Origin: Dechloromonas denitrificans
GTDB taxonomy: Bacteria > Pseudomonadota > Gammaproteobacteria > Burkholderiales > Rhodocyclaceae
Direction of reading: 5' to 3'
Assembly: GCF_020510685.1 (NCBI RefSeq)
Contig: NZ_CP075185.1
Span: 2,046,001 to 2,110,000 of the forward strand
DNA: 64,000 nucleotides
Of this stretch, positions 1 through 10,455 are shown piece after piece. Under the pieces are notes generated by a model. The model ran no database searches. It saw only the letters and a list, made by a program, of their open reading frames with translations, and was not told the DNA's origin. The position numbers were made by a program, and so were the translations under genes. Within the stretch, counting starts at the first letter, position 1; every line of letters starts with the position of its first letter.

Positions 1-413
1 CGCCGGCGCAAGGCGCGGTCGACGCTCTCGATCAGGTCCTTGGGGTCGCTGTGTTTGCGGATGAACTCGAAGGCCCCCTGGCGCAGGGCGTGGATGGCCG
101 AATCGATGGAGTGGTCGGCGCTGAAGACAATGACGGATGTGGAAACGTGGTTGCGTCCCATCCATTCCATGATTTCGATGCCGCCGATGTCGGGCAACTT
201 GAGGTCGAGGACAACGACGTCGATGTCGGCGCCGGCCAGCCGCTGGATGGCTTCCTTGCCGGTACCGCATTCCTCGATCGTCCGGCCGGCCCCGGCCAGC
301 AATTCGCGATAGGCGTTACGGAAGCGGAGCTCGTCATCAACGATCAGGATGCGCTGGCTGCCGGAAATTTCCGGTATACGCATCAGGGAATCGATACCAG
401 TGGCTACGTTCAT
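1..413 (-). CDS. Response regulator, receiver domain (C-terminal part outside window)
   Basis: The reading frame begins with ATG at 413-411 and runs off the left edge. The translation shows a CheY-type receiver: an acidic pair in ILIVDDE, the phospho-acceptor Asp in VVVLDLKLPD, a Ser/Thr position in VIVFSAD and a Lys in FIRKHSDP. About 137 residues are visible, so the output domain, if any, cannot be named. The start overlaps the stop of the upstream histidine kinase (ATGA), so the two are translationally coupled. I infer a cognate two-component pair. Confidence 0.85.
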   Translation of the reverse strand, partial: MNVATGIDSLMRIPEISGSQRILIVDDELRFRNAYRELLAGAGRTIEECGTGKEAIQRLAGADIDVVVLDLKLPDIGGIEIMEWMGRNHVSTSVIVFSADHSIDSAIHALRQGAFEFIRKHSDPKDLIESVDRALRR

Positions 414-2626
414 TTTGTCTCAGTTCCTGACAGCGGTCTCAAGGCAGTATCGCTGGTGCCTGGGCGGGGTTTGAGTGGAGTTGCCTCAACGACGAATTTC
501 GGTAACAGCAAGGCGATGCTGGTGCCCTTGCCGGCCTGGCTGCGGCAGGTAATCGGAATAGCCTGGCGGCTGGCCAGTTCGCCCACAATGGACAGGCCAA
601 TGCCGCGCTTGCCGGTGCTCGGGACATCCGGGGCATGGTGGATCGAGCGCATCGCCGTTTCCGACATGCCGGGACCGTTGTCATCCATGCGCACCTGAAT
701 ATAGGTGTTGCCGTTGTGGACGACGTGATCGGTCAGTGAAATCCTGATCTGTTGCCCGCTGGTCAGTGCTTCGGAGGCATTTTTCCAGAGGTTGAGCAGG
801 ATCTGTTTGAGGCTGTCGCGCTCGCAAAGTACGCGCAGAGGCTCGGCGGGCTGGCTGGTTTCGACCCGGATACCCTTCTCGTGAAACAAGGGTTCGCGGT
901 AGAGCAGGAGCAATTCGTTGATCAGCTCGCCGACATCATGGCCGTGGGCAATCGGCTGCTCAGCGGGGATCTCGCTCATGCGGCCGACAATGCTGGCGAC
1001 CCGGTCGATCTCTTCGGTCAGGATTTCCAGTTCCTGCCTGACTCCGGTTTCTTCCGGCAACTTTCGATCAAGAATCATCAGGTAGCTCTTGATGATGCCG
1101 AGTGGATTGCCTGCTTCATGAACGATACGGCGCGCCTGGCGGGTGAAGCGACTGGATGCTTCCTGTTCCGCCTGCTGGCGATAGCTGCGTGCTTCGTTGA
1201 GGGTTTCCAGGCTGATCGCGGCAATCCGCCCGAAATTGAGCAGCCAGGGGAGGCGTCGGGAGAGTCGGGCATGCTGTGACTGGCTGAGTCCGCAAACCAT
1301 GACGCCGGTCACCCGGTTGCGGGCGATCATCGGGATGCACAGCAGTCCCGGCGTGGCAAAGGCCCGGGCAAACTGGATGTCGATCAGCGACACTTGCGGC
1401 GTTTCCGCGGCGTCGAAGGAACTGCAGATCTGGCGTTGCAGCGCGGCGTTGCTGAGCAGCGAGTGGTTTTCCTCGAGCGGGATGTCGACCTGGCGGAAAA
1501 GCGCTGGCTGACCGCCAATCGAGGCGCCCGAGAGGGTGCCATCGGGTGAGGTGCACAACAGGAAGGCGACCCGGTTGAGGTCGAACAGGATGCGGGCTGA
1601 TTCGCGCAGCGAGAGAAGCACCTCGGCATCGCTCTCCAGCGTAAAAAGATCCTGCTGCAGCGGCTGCAGCAAGGCCATGCCGCCGATCATTGCCGAAAGC
1701 GCTTCCTCGGCATCGTCTTCCCGGGTTTTTTGCGGCGTGGCGAATTTGAGTTTTTCCCAGACCCGAATGTTGCTGACCTTATCGAGGCCATGCAGGTCGA
1801 GTGCTTCGGCGATCAATCGGGTACGGGCTTCCGCCTGGTCGCGCAACTGAGCCAGGTTCTGGCTACCGGCCGTGGCGAACAATTTTTGCTGCAGCAGATC
1901 CAGTTCGGGAGAAATTTCCTCGCTCGCTGCCAGTGCATGGGCCAGCCAGACCAGTTGCGGCAGCGCGGTGGCGGTGACTATCTGTTCCGGCGACGCATGG
2001 TGAAAGAGAATTCCGTCGGCAAACATCGAATCCAGATGCCACTGTTCGGTCAGCCAGGTGCCGATTTCTCCGTGGTGTACGCCAAACTGGGCTGTTTCGA
2101 TCGGCGGCAGCGCGTTCTCGTTGGAACAGCTTGCCAGTAGCTGAGCGTAAGGTTCACCGAGCGCCGAAAGCAGGATCAGTTCGCCGATGTCGTGCAGGAG
2201 CCCACCCAGATATGCCTCTTCCGGATGTGGATAGCCGGTCGCCGAAGCCAGGCCGCGGGAAATCTCGGCAACCAGCAGGGAGTGCGACCAGAATCGCGAT
2301 AGATCGATGGCCGGGGTGCCTGCGCGCCGGTCAAAAAGGCCCTGGATCGACAGGCAGGTGGCAATCGAGCGGACCAGCCGGGTGCCGAGGGCAACGAGAC
2401 AACCCTCAAGGCTGCGCAGCTCGGAGCCGCGCGTTAATGCGGGAGAATTGGCCACGCTCAGTATGCGCGTCGCCAAGCCGGGATCCTGTTCGACCAAGGT
2501 AGCCAGCTCACCCATCGTGGTCCGTTCGTCATCGACCATCTGCAGCAGGCGCAGCAGCAACTGGGGCGGCGACGGTACCCTGCCAGATTCGATGGCGTGG
2601 ATGATGGGTTCGGGGAGCTTGTACAT
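410..2626 (-). CDS. HDOD-GAF sensor histidine kinase
   Basis: A 738-residue protein with no obvious membrane segment, so probably cytosolic. An N-terminal HDOD domain (about 15-210, with GGLLHDIGELIL and HHGEIGTWL) is followed by a GAF-like region (about 330-470). A HisKA domain has the phospho-accepting His near residue 502 in RIVHEAGNP, and an HATPase_c domain has DNGPGM near 654 and GIGLSIV near 676. HDOD domains are degenerate HD-like modules found in bacterial signalling proteins. Fusion of HDOD, GAF and a complete kinase core in one soluble polypeptide is less common. It overlaps the response regulator by 4 bases and is its likely partner. The signal sensed is unknown. Confidence 0.85.
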   Translation of the reverse strand: MYKLPEPIIHAIESGRVPSPPQLLLRLLQMVDDERTTMGELATLVEQDPGLATRILSVANSPALTRGSELRSLEGCLVALGTRLVRSIATCLSIQGLFDRRAGTPAIDLSRFWSHSLLVAEISRGLASATGYPHPEEAYLGGLLHDIGELILLSALGEPYAQLLASCSNENALPPIETAQFGVHHGEIGTWLTEQWHLDSMFADGILFHHASPEQIVTATALPQLVWLAHALAASEEISPELDLLQQKLFATAGSQNLAQLRDQAEARTRLIAEALDLHGLDKVSNIRVWEKLKFATPQKTREDDAEEALSAMIGGMALLQPLQQDLFTLESDAEVLLSLRESARILFDLNRVAFLLCTSPDGTLSGASIGGQPALFRQVDIPLEENHSLLSNAALQRQICSSFDAAETPQVSLIDIQFARAFATPGLLCIPMIARNRVTGVMVCGLSQSQHARLSRRLPWLLNFGRIAAISLETLNEARSYRQQAEQEASSRFTRQARRIVHEAGNPLGIIKSYLMILDRKLPEETGVRQELEILTEEIDRVASIVGRMSEIPAEQPIAHGHDVGELINELLLLYREPLFHEKGIRVETSQPAEPLRVLCERDSLKQILLNLWKNASEALTSGQQIRISLTDHVVHNGNTYIQVRMDDNGPGMSETAMRSIHHAPDVPSTGKRGIGLSIVGELASRQAIPITCRSQAGKGTSIALLLPKFVVEATPLKPRPGTSDTALRPLSGTETK

Positions 2627-3174
2627 GACTAACCCAAATAGGCACCGGGAGAGTGAATAGGGAACGGGCTCAAATTGTCGAGTTGACGAGTTCTGGTGGT
2701 TATGCTGTTTTTTACTTAAATCAGATTCAATTAAAACATAACTCTCTGTCTCTTATTGTGTATTTATCGAGAAAGCTGATGAAAAACGCTTCCTTGCAAC
2801 GAAGCGGGATATCTGCCTGGTATCTGATAGCTTCGAAGAGAAAAGCGGTGTTTGGCATTGGCAAAAAAATCGCCAGGGAAACGAATAATTCGCTGGCGAC
2901 GGGACCTTCCTGTTTATGCTTATGCGCTCGGCGCAGCCGAGGTTTTCACGGAACATTCCGGTTCGGGAGCGTCGCGGCTGAGCTTGTCCTGCTTGCTTGT
3001 GGCGCAGGCGACCTGCGCCGATCGCGGGGCAGGCGGTCAAAGTGACCTATAATCGACGCCTTCGCGGCGGGCCCAAGGCGCCTGATCGAGCTCTTGATCA
3101 CCGGTGTACCCGGTGACCCGCCCGCTATATCGAAAAGTCCGGTTTTGTCGCGGATTTGCAATTATGTCGGCGTA
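2627..3174. other. Intergenic region with several hairpins and a -10 box
   Basis: This 548-base gap lies between the divergent kinase and DnaJ-like genes. Besides the minus-strand terminator it holds two perfect or near-perfect dyads: CTCGGC-GCA-GCCGAG (2927-2941) and GGCGCAGG-CGA-CCTGCGCC (3001-3019). A TATAAT box at 3048-3053 would suit transcription of the DnaJ-like gene; its -35 is poor. A second dyad, CACCGG-TGTAC-CCGGTG, lies near 3100-3116. Open frames here have non-coding composition and were not called. Confidence 0.5.
2863..2899 (-). terminator. Rho-independent terminator on the minus strand with no gene upstream of it
   Basis: Read on the minus strand, TCGCCAG (2899-2893) pairs with CTGGCGA (2876-2870) and is followed at once by seven T residues (2869-2863). 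The 16-base loop has some inner complementarity. No convincing minus-strand coding sequence lies just upstream (2900-3170), so the transcript it ends could be a small RNA. Confidence 0.55.
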
Positions 3175-4179
3175 ATGATGAATTCCTATGCAATTCTTGG
3201 CGTTTCGCAAGATGCCTCCCTGGCGGATATAAAGCGCGCCTACCGCAGGCTCGCGATGCGCTGGCATCCGGACAGGAATACCGATCCCGATGCCACCGAA
3301 CGCTTCAAGCAGATCCGTGCTGCTTACGATTTGTTGCTGACGGCAGACCTTTCCGATGATGCCGACACTCCTCCGGACAACGATGTCGGGCCGGAAGCCG
3401 AGGAAAGCGTTGCGCGGGCCGCCGATATCCGTCTCAATCTGACGGTCAGTCTGGAGGAGGCCGCCGCCGGTTGCCGGAAGACCGTCGCTTATACCCGTGG
3501 CAAAGCCTGTCCGACCTGTGCTGGATCGGGCGAATCAGGCATGACGCGAACGCGCTTCTGCAAGGTTTGCCACGGTAGCGGCCGGGTCCATGGCGCCAAG
3601 CGCGAACTGGTGCCATGCACCGACTGTGGCGGACGCGGGTTTTTCAGCGAACGCATTTGTCCCGACTGCGCGGGAAGCGGCCGGGAAACTGCTAGCGTCA
3701 GTCTCGAAATTACCGTCCCGCGAGGCATGCTGCCCGGCGACGAACTGCGTCTGGCCGGGCAGGGCGAGGCGGCGTCGGAGGGGCTGCTGGCCGGTGATCT
3801 GTACCTGACCATCGTGATCGCTACGCATCCCCTGTTTGAACTGCATGGCCGGGATCTGCACTGCAGCATGCCGGTCAGTGCCCTGTTGATGCTGGCCGGC
3901 GGGGAAGTCGAACTGCCCTCGCTGGCCGGGGTGGTGAATCGTCTACTCGACGCCGGCCCGCCGGATGTCCGCGAGCTTCGGGTTTTCGGCAAGGGCTACC
4001 CGGGGCGGGGCAAGGTTCATGCTGGCGATCTGGTGGTCAAACTGACGCCGGTGTTCCCGAGCCGGTTCAATGCGCGGCAGCGCAAGCTGTTGCTGCAGGC
4101 CAATGCGGCTCTGATGGACAATCTGCCGGAGAGTTATCCGGAGATTGCCGCCTGGCAGGCAGCGAACGTTACGGAATAA
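3175..4179 (+). CDS. DnaJ-like co-chaperone with J domain and zinc finger
   Basis: A protein of about 334 residues. The J domain at residues 4-65 carries the HPD triad (WHPD near 34) that stimulates DnaK ATPase. It passes through a short acidic linker rather than a Gly/Phe-rich one, into a four-motif zinc finger: [24 protein letters not shown] and CPDCAGSG (about 112-170). A DnaJ C-terminal substrate-binding domain follows. It is shorter than canonical DnaJ (about 375 aa) and not next to dnaK, so it is probably a second, specialised type I/II-like co-chaperone. An upstream in-frame ATG at 3094 exists, but homology starts at the MM pair (3175/3178). Confidence 0.85.
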   Translation: MMNSYAILGVSQDASLADIKRAYRRLAMRWHPDRNTDPDATERFKQIRAAYDLLLTADLSDDADTPPDNDVGPEAEESVARAADIRLNLTVSLEEAAAGCRKTVAYTRGKACPTCAGSGESGMTRTRFCKVCHGSGRVHGAKRELVPCTDCGGRGFFSERICPDCAGSGRETASVSLEITVPRGMLPGDELRLAGQGEAASEGLLAGDLYLTIVIATHPLFELHGRDLHCSMPVSALLMLAGGEVELPSLAGVVNRLLDAGPPDVRELRVFGKGYPGRGKVHAGDLVVKLTPVFPSRFNARQRKLLLQANAALMDNLPESYPEIAAWQAANVTE

Positions 4180-4251
4180 GCGCTTGCCGCTGATGGAGCG
4201 TGGCATGCAATTAATGGCCGGCGCGCTGGTCTGATTTACCAGGAGGTGAAC

Positions 4252-5148
4252 ATGGCGAGCAAAATCCGCATCATCGGCGCGGCCAGCGGTCTTGGCGCCC
4301 AGGACCAAGGCTGCGAGGACGGCCCGGTTGCCTTTCATCGATCGCAGGCCTGGCATGAACTGGAGCATCATCCGCGGGTCGATTGGGGGAGGACGCTGTT
4401 TGCCTCCGATGCCCCGGGGCTGTCGGAGTTCGGCCGGATTGCCGCCCTGTGTCGTTATCTGGCCGACGAGGTGGCGGTCGCCTTGCGGGCCGACGAGTTT
4501 CCTCTCGTCATCGGCGGCGACCACTCGGTGGCGATTGGGACCTGGAGCGGCGTGGCACGGTTTGTCGGAGCGCCGCCCGGCTTGCTCTGGATTGATGCCC
4601 ACCTCGATAGCCATACACCGGAAACGAGCTACTCGGGCGCCGTGCATGGCATGCCGCTGGCGTGTCTGCTCGGCCGGGGCGACAAGCGTTTGCTCAACAT
4701 CGGCCGGGTCGGTGAGCAAGTCAGCGCGGCGCATACGGTGGTGCTCGGGCCGCGCAGCTATGAGCCGGAAGAAATGGATTTTCTGCGCCAGATGGGCGTC
4801 CGGATTATCGACAGCGACGAGGTACAGGCCCGTGGTTTTGCCGCTTGCCTCGACGAAGCGATCGGCATCGTCGCCAAGGCGCCGGCCGGTTTCGGCGTGA
4901 CGCTCGATCTCGACGCCATTGACCCGGTGCTTGCCCCGGGGGTTGGCAGCCCCGAGCCGGAAGGTTTGTGGGATGGCGATGTGCTGGTGGCGATGCGCCG
5001 CCTGTCGGCGATGCCGGGCCTGCGTGCGGTGGAAATTGTCGAATACAACCCGGATCGCGACTGGCAGGGGACGACGGCGCGGCTGATCGCCGATCTGATC
5101 GGCCAAATACTGCCCGGGGTTACCGGGCGAGACCACGCTCAGGGCTGA
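4252..5148 (+). CDS. rocF: Arginase/agmatinase family hydrolase (arginase-like)
   Basis: The product (298 aa) belongs to the Mn-dependent ureohydrolase family, which hydrolyses arginine, agmatine or related guanidino compounds to urea plus amine. Visible metal-binding motifs are GGDHS (near 88), DAHLDSH (near 115) and LDLDAIDP (near 219), in the usual order and spacing. The length fits the family (about 300 aa). ATG at 4252 has an excellent AGGAGGT Shine-Dalgarno at 4241-4247. The gene stands alone between the DnaJ-like gene and a convergent unknown gene. The symbol is the best family guess; substrate (arginine versus agmatine or formiminoglutamate) cannot be settled from motifs. Confidence 0.8.
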   Translation: MASKIRIIGAASGLGAQDQGCEDGPVAFHRSQAWHELEHHPRVDWGRTLFASDAPGLSEFGRIAALCRYLADEVAVALRADEFPLVIGGDHSVAIGTWSGVARFVGAPPGLLWIDAHLDSHTPETSYSGAVHGMPLACLLGRGDKRLLNIGRVGEQVSAAHTVVLGPRSYEPEEMDFLRQMGVRIIDSDEVQARGFAACLDEAIGIVAKAPAGFGVTLDLDAIDPVLAPGVGSPEPEGLWDGDVLVAMRRLSAMPGLRAVEIVEYNPDRDWQGTTARLIADLIGQILPGVTGRDHAQG

Positions 5149-5681
5149 GGCTGGGGATTGAAGTTGTAGCGTTTGGGCAGGTCTGCTGCAACGATTGGCT
5201 GGATCGGCAGTTTGTGCCAATAAACATGCCCGGAACCACCACCGAGCAGCGCGAGGAAGTCCGCTTCGTCGGCCGGCTGCTCCTTGGCGGTCCTGCATTG
5301 ACCGAGAAAACCGGCCAGATCTCGGTCATCGAGCAGGCCGATACCCAGTGTGGTGTGCAGCAGGATGCTGCCTTCTTCATCGAGATAGACAGCCTCGACG
5401 CTGCCGGCGGGCTGGCCGGTGTGGCTGACGAAGGCATCGTCGGCGCTACGAAATACCCACGGCGTGCAAGCCAGGCTGACAAAAACCCGCTGCGGCCCGT
5501 TTTGCAGAAACCAGCAGCCTGATTCGTCACAACCGTACTGCCGGTTGATGAAGGCAATCAGGCCGCTGTGCGTCACGCGCTCCCCCTGCAAACGCCAGTC
5601 GCCGCGCCGGTCGAGCGACAGCCAGTCGTAACAGGCGGGGACGTTGGGCCACTTGGCGATGGCAGAGAGATCGACGGCCAT
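5139..5681 (-). CDS. Conserved protein of unknown function, coupled to gcvP
   Basis: A 180-residue protein rich in Trp, Cys and acidic residues, with no signal peptide or membrane segment seen. I do not recognise the family. The start ATG shares one base with the gcvP stop (TGATG), so it is the last gene of the gcvTHP operon and is translationally coupled. Its 3' end overlaps the convergent arginase-family gene by 10 bases. The position suggests, but does not prove, a role tied to glycine catabolism or simple read-through expression. Confidence 0.75.
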   Translation of the reverse strand: MAVDLSAIAKWPNVPACYDWLSLDRRGDWRLQGERVTHSGLIAFINRQYGCDESGCWFLQNGPQRVFVSLACTPWVFRSADDAFVSHTGQPAGSVEAVYLDEEGSILLHTTLGIGLLDDRDLAGFLGQCRTAKEQPADEADFLALLGGGSGHVYWHKLPIQPIVAADLPKRYNFNPQPQP

Positions 5682-8560
5682 CAGTCGGCGTACGCTGACA
5701 TCGGCGGGCAGGCGCAGTTCAGGTTGCGGTCGCCAAACACATCGTCGATGCGATTGACGCTCGGCCAGAACTTGTTGGCCGCCACCCAGGGCAGCGGGAA
5801 GACCGCCTGTTCGCGGCTGTACGGATGCGGCCAGGCGGCATCGACGACATCGGCCAGGCTATGCGGCGCATGCTTCAGCGGATTGTTGTCGGGCGTCCAG
5901 ACGCCGTTTTCGATCTGGCGGATTTCCTCGCGAATGCTGACCATGGCGGCGATGAAGCGATCCAGTTCGGTTTTCGATTCCGACTCGGTCGGTTCGACCA
6001 TCATCGTACCGGCCACCGGAAAGCTGACGGTCGGGGCGTGGAAGCCGTAGTCCATCAGGCGCTTGGCGATATCGGTTTCGCTGATGCCGGTGACGGCCTT
6101 GAGCGGGCGGATGTCAAGGATGCATTCATGGGCGACGCGGCCGTTCTTGCCGAAATAGAGCACCGGATAGTGGTCGTTGAGCTGTCGGGCGACATAGTTG
6201 GCGTTCAGGATGGCGACTTGCGTTGCCTTCTTGACGCCGCTGCCGCCAAGCATGGCCAGGTACATCCAGGAGATGGTCAGGATTGAGGCCGAGCCGAACG
6301 GCGCGGCGGAAACCGCGCCCTGTCCGGCGTGCGGGCCGTCGATCGTGGCTACCGCGTGGTTGGCCATGAACGGCGCCAGGTGCGCCTTCAGGCCGATCGG
6401 GCCCATGCCCGGGCCGCCACCGCCGTGCGGGATGGCGAAGGTCTTGTGCAGGTTCATGTGGCTGACGTCGGCGCCGATGAAGCCGGGCGAAGTCAGGCCG
6501 ACCTGGGCATTGAGGTTGGCACCGTCCATGTACACCTGGCCGCCATTGGCATGGACGATGGCACAGATGTCGCGGATGGCTTCCTCGAAGACGCCGTGCG
6601 TGGACGGGTAGGTGATCATCAGGCAGGCTAGGTCGGCAGCATGTTGCTCGGCCTTGGCCTGCAGGTCGGCGACATCGACGTTGCCGTGCTCGTCGCAATC
6701 GACGACGACGACCTGCATGCCGGCCATCTGGGCGGTTGCCGGATTGGTGCCGTGCGCCGATTTCGGGATCAGGCAGACCTTGCGCTGCGCTTCGCCGCGG
6801 CTGGCGTGGTAGCGGGCAATCGAGACCAGGCCGGCGTATTCGCCCTGGGCGCCGGAGTTCGGTTGCATGCAGATGGCGTCGAAGCCGGTCACCGTCTTCA
6901 GCCATTCGGTCAGGCCGGCAATCATTTCCTGATAGCCCGCCGTCTGCTCGCGCGGCGCGAACGGATGCAGGCCGCCGAATTCCGGCCAGGTGACCGGAAT
7001 CATCTCGCTGGTCGCATTCAGCTTCATGGTGCAGGAGCCGAGCGAGATCATCGAGTGGTCGAGCGCCAGGTCCTTGTTCTGCAGCGATTTCAGGTAGCGC
7101 AGCATCTCGTGTTCGGTGTGGTGCGTGTTGAACACCGGGTGCGGCAGGATGGCGTCGCTGCGCAACAGCGTACTCGACAACACCGGGTCGGCGGCAACCT
7201 GAGCGTCGATGGCATCCACGTCAAGCGTAACCTGGGTGATCAGCTTGAACAGCGTGGCGAGATCGTGGCGGGTGGTCGTTTCGTCCAGCGCAATGCCGAG
7301 CACGCCGGCCGAAACGCGGCGCAGGTTGTAGCCGGCGCCCGAGGTGTCGCGGTAAATGCTTTCGGCGCGGGCGCCGAGGTCGAAGTGCACGGTGTCGAAG
7401 AACTGTTTGGTCAGCACGTTGATGCCGGCGCGTTTCAGGCCGGCGGCAAGGATCGCGGTCAGCCGGTGAATGCGGCTGGCGATGGTCTTCAGGCCTCGCG
7501 GGCCATGATAGACGGCGTACATGCCAGCCATGTTGGCCAACAGTACCTGCGAGGTACAGATGTTCGAGTTGGCCTTCTCGCGGCGAATGTGCTGTTCGCG
7601 GGTTTGCAGCGCCATGCGCAGCGCGGTGTTGCCGCGGGCATCCTTCGAGACACCGATGATGCGGCCCGGCATCGACCGGACAAAGGCTTCGCGGGTGGCG
7701 AAGAAGGCAGCGTGCGGGCCGCCAAAACCCATCGGGATGCCGAAGCGCTGGCTGGAGCCGAGCGCGATGTCGGCACCCATCGCGCCAGGCGACTTGAGCA
7801 GGACCAGTGCCATCAGGTCGGTAGCGACGGCAACGGTCGCCCCCGTGGCCTTGAGGCCGGCAATGGTGGCCGTCAGGTCGCGGACTTCGCCGTTGTCGTT
7901 CGGGTATTGGAGCAGGGCGCCGAAGAATTCTTCGTCCTTTACCGTGTCGAGCGCGGCAATCACCAGTTCGAAACCGAAATAGCCGGCGCGTGTTTTGACG
8001 ACATCGATGGTCTGCGGGAAGCAGGCAGCATCGACCAGGAAACGGTTGGATTTCGATTTGGAAACCCGGCGCGCCATGGTCATCGCCTCGGCGGCGGCGG
8101 TCGCTTCGTCGAGCAGGGAGGCGTTGGCGATTTCCAGCCCGGTCAGGTCAATGACCATCTGCTGGAAATTGAGCAGCGCTTCCAGCCGACCCTGGGCGAT
8201 TTCCGCCTGGTAGGGGGTGTAGGCGGTGTACCAGCCCGGGTTTTCCAGCACGTTGCGCAGGATCACCGTGGGCGTCAGTGTGTCGTAATAGCCCATGCCG
8301 ATACAGGACTTGTTGATGACGTTCTTGCCGGCGATGGCTTTCAGCGTCGCCAGTGCGTCGTGCTCGCGTTGCGGGGCGGGCAGCGGCAGGTCGGCCGGCA
8401 GGCGGATGGCGGCGGGCACCGTCTGATTGATCAGTTGATCAAGGCTGTCGGCGCCGATGGCGGCGAGCATGGCAGCCACTTCAGTCGGGCACGGGCCAAT
8501 GTGACGGGCGATGAACTCGTCACGCTGCTCCAGGGCGGAGAGCGGTTGATTGAGCGGCAT
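5681..8560 (-). CDS. gcvP: Glycine dehydrogenase (decarboxylating), P-protein of glycine cleavage system
   Basis: A full-length fused P-protein of 959 aa, the one-polypeptide form. It decarboxylates glycine with pyridoxal phosphate and passes the aminomethyl group to lipoyl-GcvH. The PLP lysine lies in [16 protein letters not shown] (near residue 704). I chose ATG at 8560 (MPLNQPL...), where the family homology begins; a longer frame opens at 8638 but would overlap gcvH. The gene follows gcvH by 13 bases in the riboswitch-controlled operon gcvT-gcvH-gcvP-unknown. Confidence 0.97.
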   Translation of the reverse strand: MPLNQPLSALEQRDEFIARHIGPCPTEVAAMLAAIGADSLDQLINQTVPAAIRLPADLPLPAPQREHDALATLKAIAGKNVINKSCIGMGYYDTLTPTVILRNVLENPGWYTAYTPYQAEIAQGRLEALLNFQQMVIDLTGLEIANASLLDEATAAAEAMTMARRVSKSKSNRFLVDAACFPQTIDVVKTRAGYFGFELVIAALDTVKDEEFFGALLQYPNDNGEVRDLTATIAGLKATGATVAVATDLMALVLLKSPGAMGADIALGSSQRFGIPMGFGGPHAAFFATREAFVRSMPGRIIGVSKDARGNTALRMALQTREQHIRREKANSNICTSQVLLANMAGMYAVYHGPRGLKTIASRIHRLTAILAAGLKRAGINVLTKQFFDTVHFDLGARAESIYRDTSGAGYNLRRVSAGVLGIALDETTTRHDLATLFKLITQVTLDVDAIDAQVAADPVLSSTLLRSDAILPHPVFNTHHTEHEMLRYLKSLQNKDLALDHSMISLGSCTMKLNATSEMIPVTWPEFGGLHPFAPREQTAGYQEMIAGLTEWLKTVTGFDAICMQPNSGAQGEYAGLVSIARYHASRGEAQRKVCLIPKSAHGTNPATAQMAGMQVVVVDCDEHGNVDVADLQAKAEQHAADLACLMITYPSTHGVFEEAIRDICAIVHANGGQVYMDGANLNAQVGLTSPGFIGADVSHMNLHKTFAIPHGGGGPGMGPIGLKAHLAPFMANHAVATIDGPHAGQGAVSAAPFGSASILTISWMYLAMLGGSGVKKATQVAILNANYVARQLNDHYPVLYFGKNGRVAHECILDIRPLKAVTGISETDIAKRLMDYGFHAPTVSFPVAGTMMVEPTESESKTELDRFIAAMVSIREEIRQIENGVWTPDNNPLKHAPHSLADVVDAAWPHPYSREQAVFPLPWVAANKFWPSVNRIDDVFGDRNLNCACPPMSAYAD

Positions 8561-8573
8561 GGGCAATCCTTGT

Positions 8574-8960
8574 TCAGGCGGCGTCGGCCAGGCCCTGGTA
8601 GGCGGCAGCGTCGAGCATCTTGTCGAGGTCGGCGGCATTGTCCGGCGTTATCTTGAACAGCCAGGCAGCGTAGGCATCCTGATTGACCGATTCCGGGGCA
8701 TCGACAGCGGCCTGGTTCACTTCGCTGACCGTGCCGGCAAGTGGCGCGTACACATCAGCCGCCGCCTTGACCGATTCGACGACGGCGATTTCCTTCTCGG
8801 CCGCGAAATGCGCGCCGACTTCCGGCAGTTCGACAAAAACGAGGTCACCGAGGGCTTCCTGGGCGTGATCGGTGATGCCGACCGTGACGGTGCCGTCGGC
8901 GTTGAGCAGCATCCATTCGTGGGAGGCGGTGTACTTGAGGTTGGCGGGAACGTTGGACAT
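8574..8960 (-). CDS. gcvH: Glycine cleavage system H protein
   Basis: A 128-aa lipoyl carrier protein. The lipoylated lysine is K65 in [14 protein letters not shown]. It shuttles the aminomethyl intermediate between the P, T and L proteins. The start ATG at 8960 has an AGGAGAA ribosome-binding site. It lies between gcvT and gcvP on the same strand. L-protein (lpd) is not in the window. Confidence 0.97.
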   Translation of the reverse strand: MSNVPANLKYTASHEWMLLNADGTVTVGITDHAQEALGDLVFVELPEVGAHFAAEKEIAVVESVKAAADVYAPLAGTVSEVNQAAVDAPESVNQDAYAAWLFKITPDNAADLDKMLDAAAYQGLADAA

Positions 8961-8982
8961 GGTTTTCTCCTGAATGGGGGGA

Positions 8983-10074
8983 TTAGATGACTGCTTTGCC
9001 GTTGCGGGCGAATACGGGTTTGCTGACCTTGGCTTTCAACAGCTTGCCGCGGATATCGACTTCGACTTCGTCGCCGATCTGCACGCCGAGCGGCAGTCGG
9101 GCGAGCGCGATGGACTGCTGCAATGTTGGTGAGAAACTACCTGAAGTAATTTCTCCATTACCTTGTTTTGTAATTATTTGTTGGTGACCACGCAGTACGC
9201 CTTTGTCGAGCAGGATGAGGCCGAGAAATTGTTTCTGCTGGCCGTTGGCGAGCAGTGCGGCCTTGCCGACAAAGTCGCGCTCGGTATCTAGCGACACCGT
9301 CCAGGCCAGCCCGGCGTCGAGCGGCGAGACGGTTTCGTCCATGTCCTGGCCGTAGAGGTTCATCCCGGCTTCCAGGCGCAGCGTGTCGCGCGCACCCAGG
9401 CCGCAAGGCGCGACGCCGGCCTGGTGCAGGGCGTTCCAGATGGTTTCGGCTTCGCCGGCCGGCAACATGATCTCGTAGCCGTCTTCGCCGGTATAACCGG
9501 TGCTGGCGATGAAATACTGGCCGACTTCGGCAGCGAAGAAGGCTTTCAAACCTTCGGTCGCCGCCTTGCATTGCGGCAACACTTGCCAGACCTTGGCGCG
9601 GGCGTTGGGGCCCTGCACGGCGATGATGCCGAGGGCGTTATCGCCATCGCGGCGCTGGGTGATACTGACATCCAGTTTCCATTCGGCTGCCTTGGCCTGC
9701 ATCCAGGCCAGATCCTTCTCGGCCGTGCCGGCGTTGACGACGATGCGGAAACGCGTGTCGGTCAGGAAGTAAATGATCAGGTCGTCGATAACACCACCGG
9801 CCTCATTGAGCATCGCGGCGTAAAGCGCCTTGCCGGAAACCTTTAGCTTGGCGACGTCGTTGGCAACGAGACGGGAGAGGAAGGGGCGAACGTCGGCGCC
9901 GACGACATCGACCGGACACATGTGCGATACGTCGAACATGCCGCAATCCTTGCGTACCGCATGGTGCTCTTCGATCTGCGAGCCGTAATTGACCGGCATG
10001 TCCCAGCCGCCGAAATCAACCATCCGGGCGCCAAGCGTGCGATGGGCGGCATTCAAAATTGTTTTTTTCAGCAT
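8983..10074 (-). CDS. gcvT: Aminomethyltransferase, T-protein of glycine cleavage system
   Basis: A 363-aa tetrahydrofolate-dependent aminomethyltransferase that releases ammonia and forms 5,10-methylene-THF. Family features seen are an N-terminal [17 protein letters not shown] segment and the conserved [13 protein letters not shown] motif. Length is normal. It is the first gene of the operon and is preceded by a tandem glycine riboswitch. Confidence 0.97.
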   Translation of the reverse strand: MLKKTILNAAHRTLGARMVDFGGWDMPVNYGSQIEEHHAVRKDCGMFDVSHMCPVDVVGADVRPFLSRLVANDVAKLKVSGKALYAAMLNEAGGVIDDLIIYFLTDTRFRIVVNAGTAEKDLAWMQAKAAEWKLDVSITQRRDGDNALGIIAVQGPNARAKVWQVLPQCKAATEGLKAFFAAEVGQYFIASTGYTGEDGYEIMLPAGEAETIWNALHQAGVAPCGLGARDTLRLEAGMNLYGQDMDETVSPLDAGLAWTVSLDTERDFVGKAALLANGQQKQFLGLILLDKGVLRGHQQIITKQGNGEITSGSFSPTLQQSIALARLPLGVQIGDEVEVDIRGKLLKAKVSKPVFARNGKAVI

Positions 10075-10154
10075 ATCAATCCTTTACGGGCGTTTATTAA
10101 TGCCGGTTCTAGAAACGGAAAAAGGGTGAAACGAAAGAACGATTTCTTGCGTTT

Positions 10155-10337
10155 CACCCCTCTGTCCTCGATACCTGAGAGATTTGCCCCATCGGTGGAT
10201 GGCGACCGGAACGGTCGACATCGCTCTCCAGAGTTTCGGGTTGCCCCGGTTCCGTGGTCCTTTTGCCTGAGCGTTTTCGGGTGAAATTGCGCCTTCGGCG
10301 GCAGAGGAAATCTGCGCTCTCCCATGGAACGGGGAGG
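10155..10337 (-). ncRNA. Tandem glycine riboswitch (gcvT element)
   Basis: Reading the minus strand towards gcvT, two consecutive glycine aptamers are visible. The first contains GGGAGAGCGC followed by CTCAGGCAAAAGGAC; the second contains TGGAGAGCG followed by CTCAGGTATCGAGGAC. These GGAGAG / CTCAGGYAAAAGGAC blocks are the conserved cores of the glycine riboswitch, and the two-aptamer arrangement is the well-known cooperative form. It ends about 80 bases before the gcvT ATG. Known members activate gcv expression when glycine binds. Confidence 0.93.
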
Positions 10338-10455
10338 ACTATAAACGGGATGGCTGGCACGAGGCAACCTGCTGCGCTGCACAAGGGAATCCGGAGGCTG
10401 CCCGCCTTCGTGATAAACTCGCCAACCACCCTGCATTTGCAACTGTTTGGAATCC

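Noticed and set aside
2653..3045. Plus-strand 130-aa frame upstream of the DnaJ-like gene
   Set aside because: Crosses several hairpins, composition is not coding-like, and no homology is visible.
3943..5298. Minus-strand frame across the arginase-family gene
   Set aside because: The plus strand carries the metal-binding motifs and a strong Shine-Dalgarno.
6641..8656. Long plus-strand open frame (about 671 codons) opposite gcvP
   Set aside because: It is antisense to a certain gcvP, has no family features, and high-GC genes generate such shadows.
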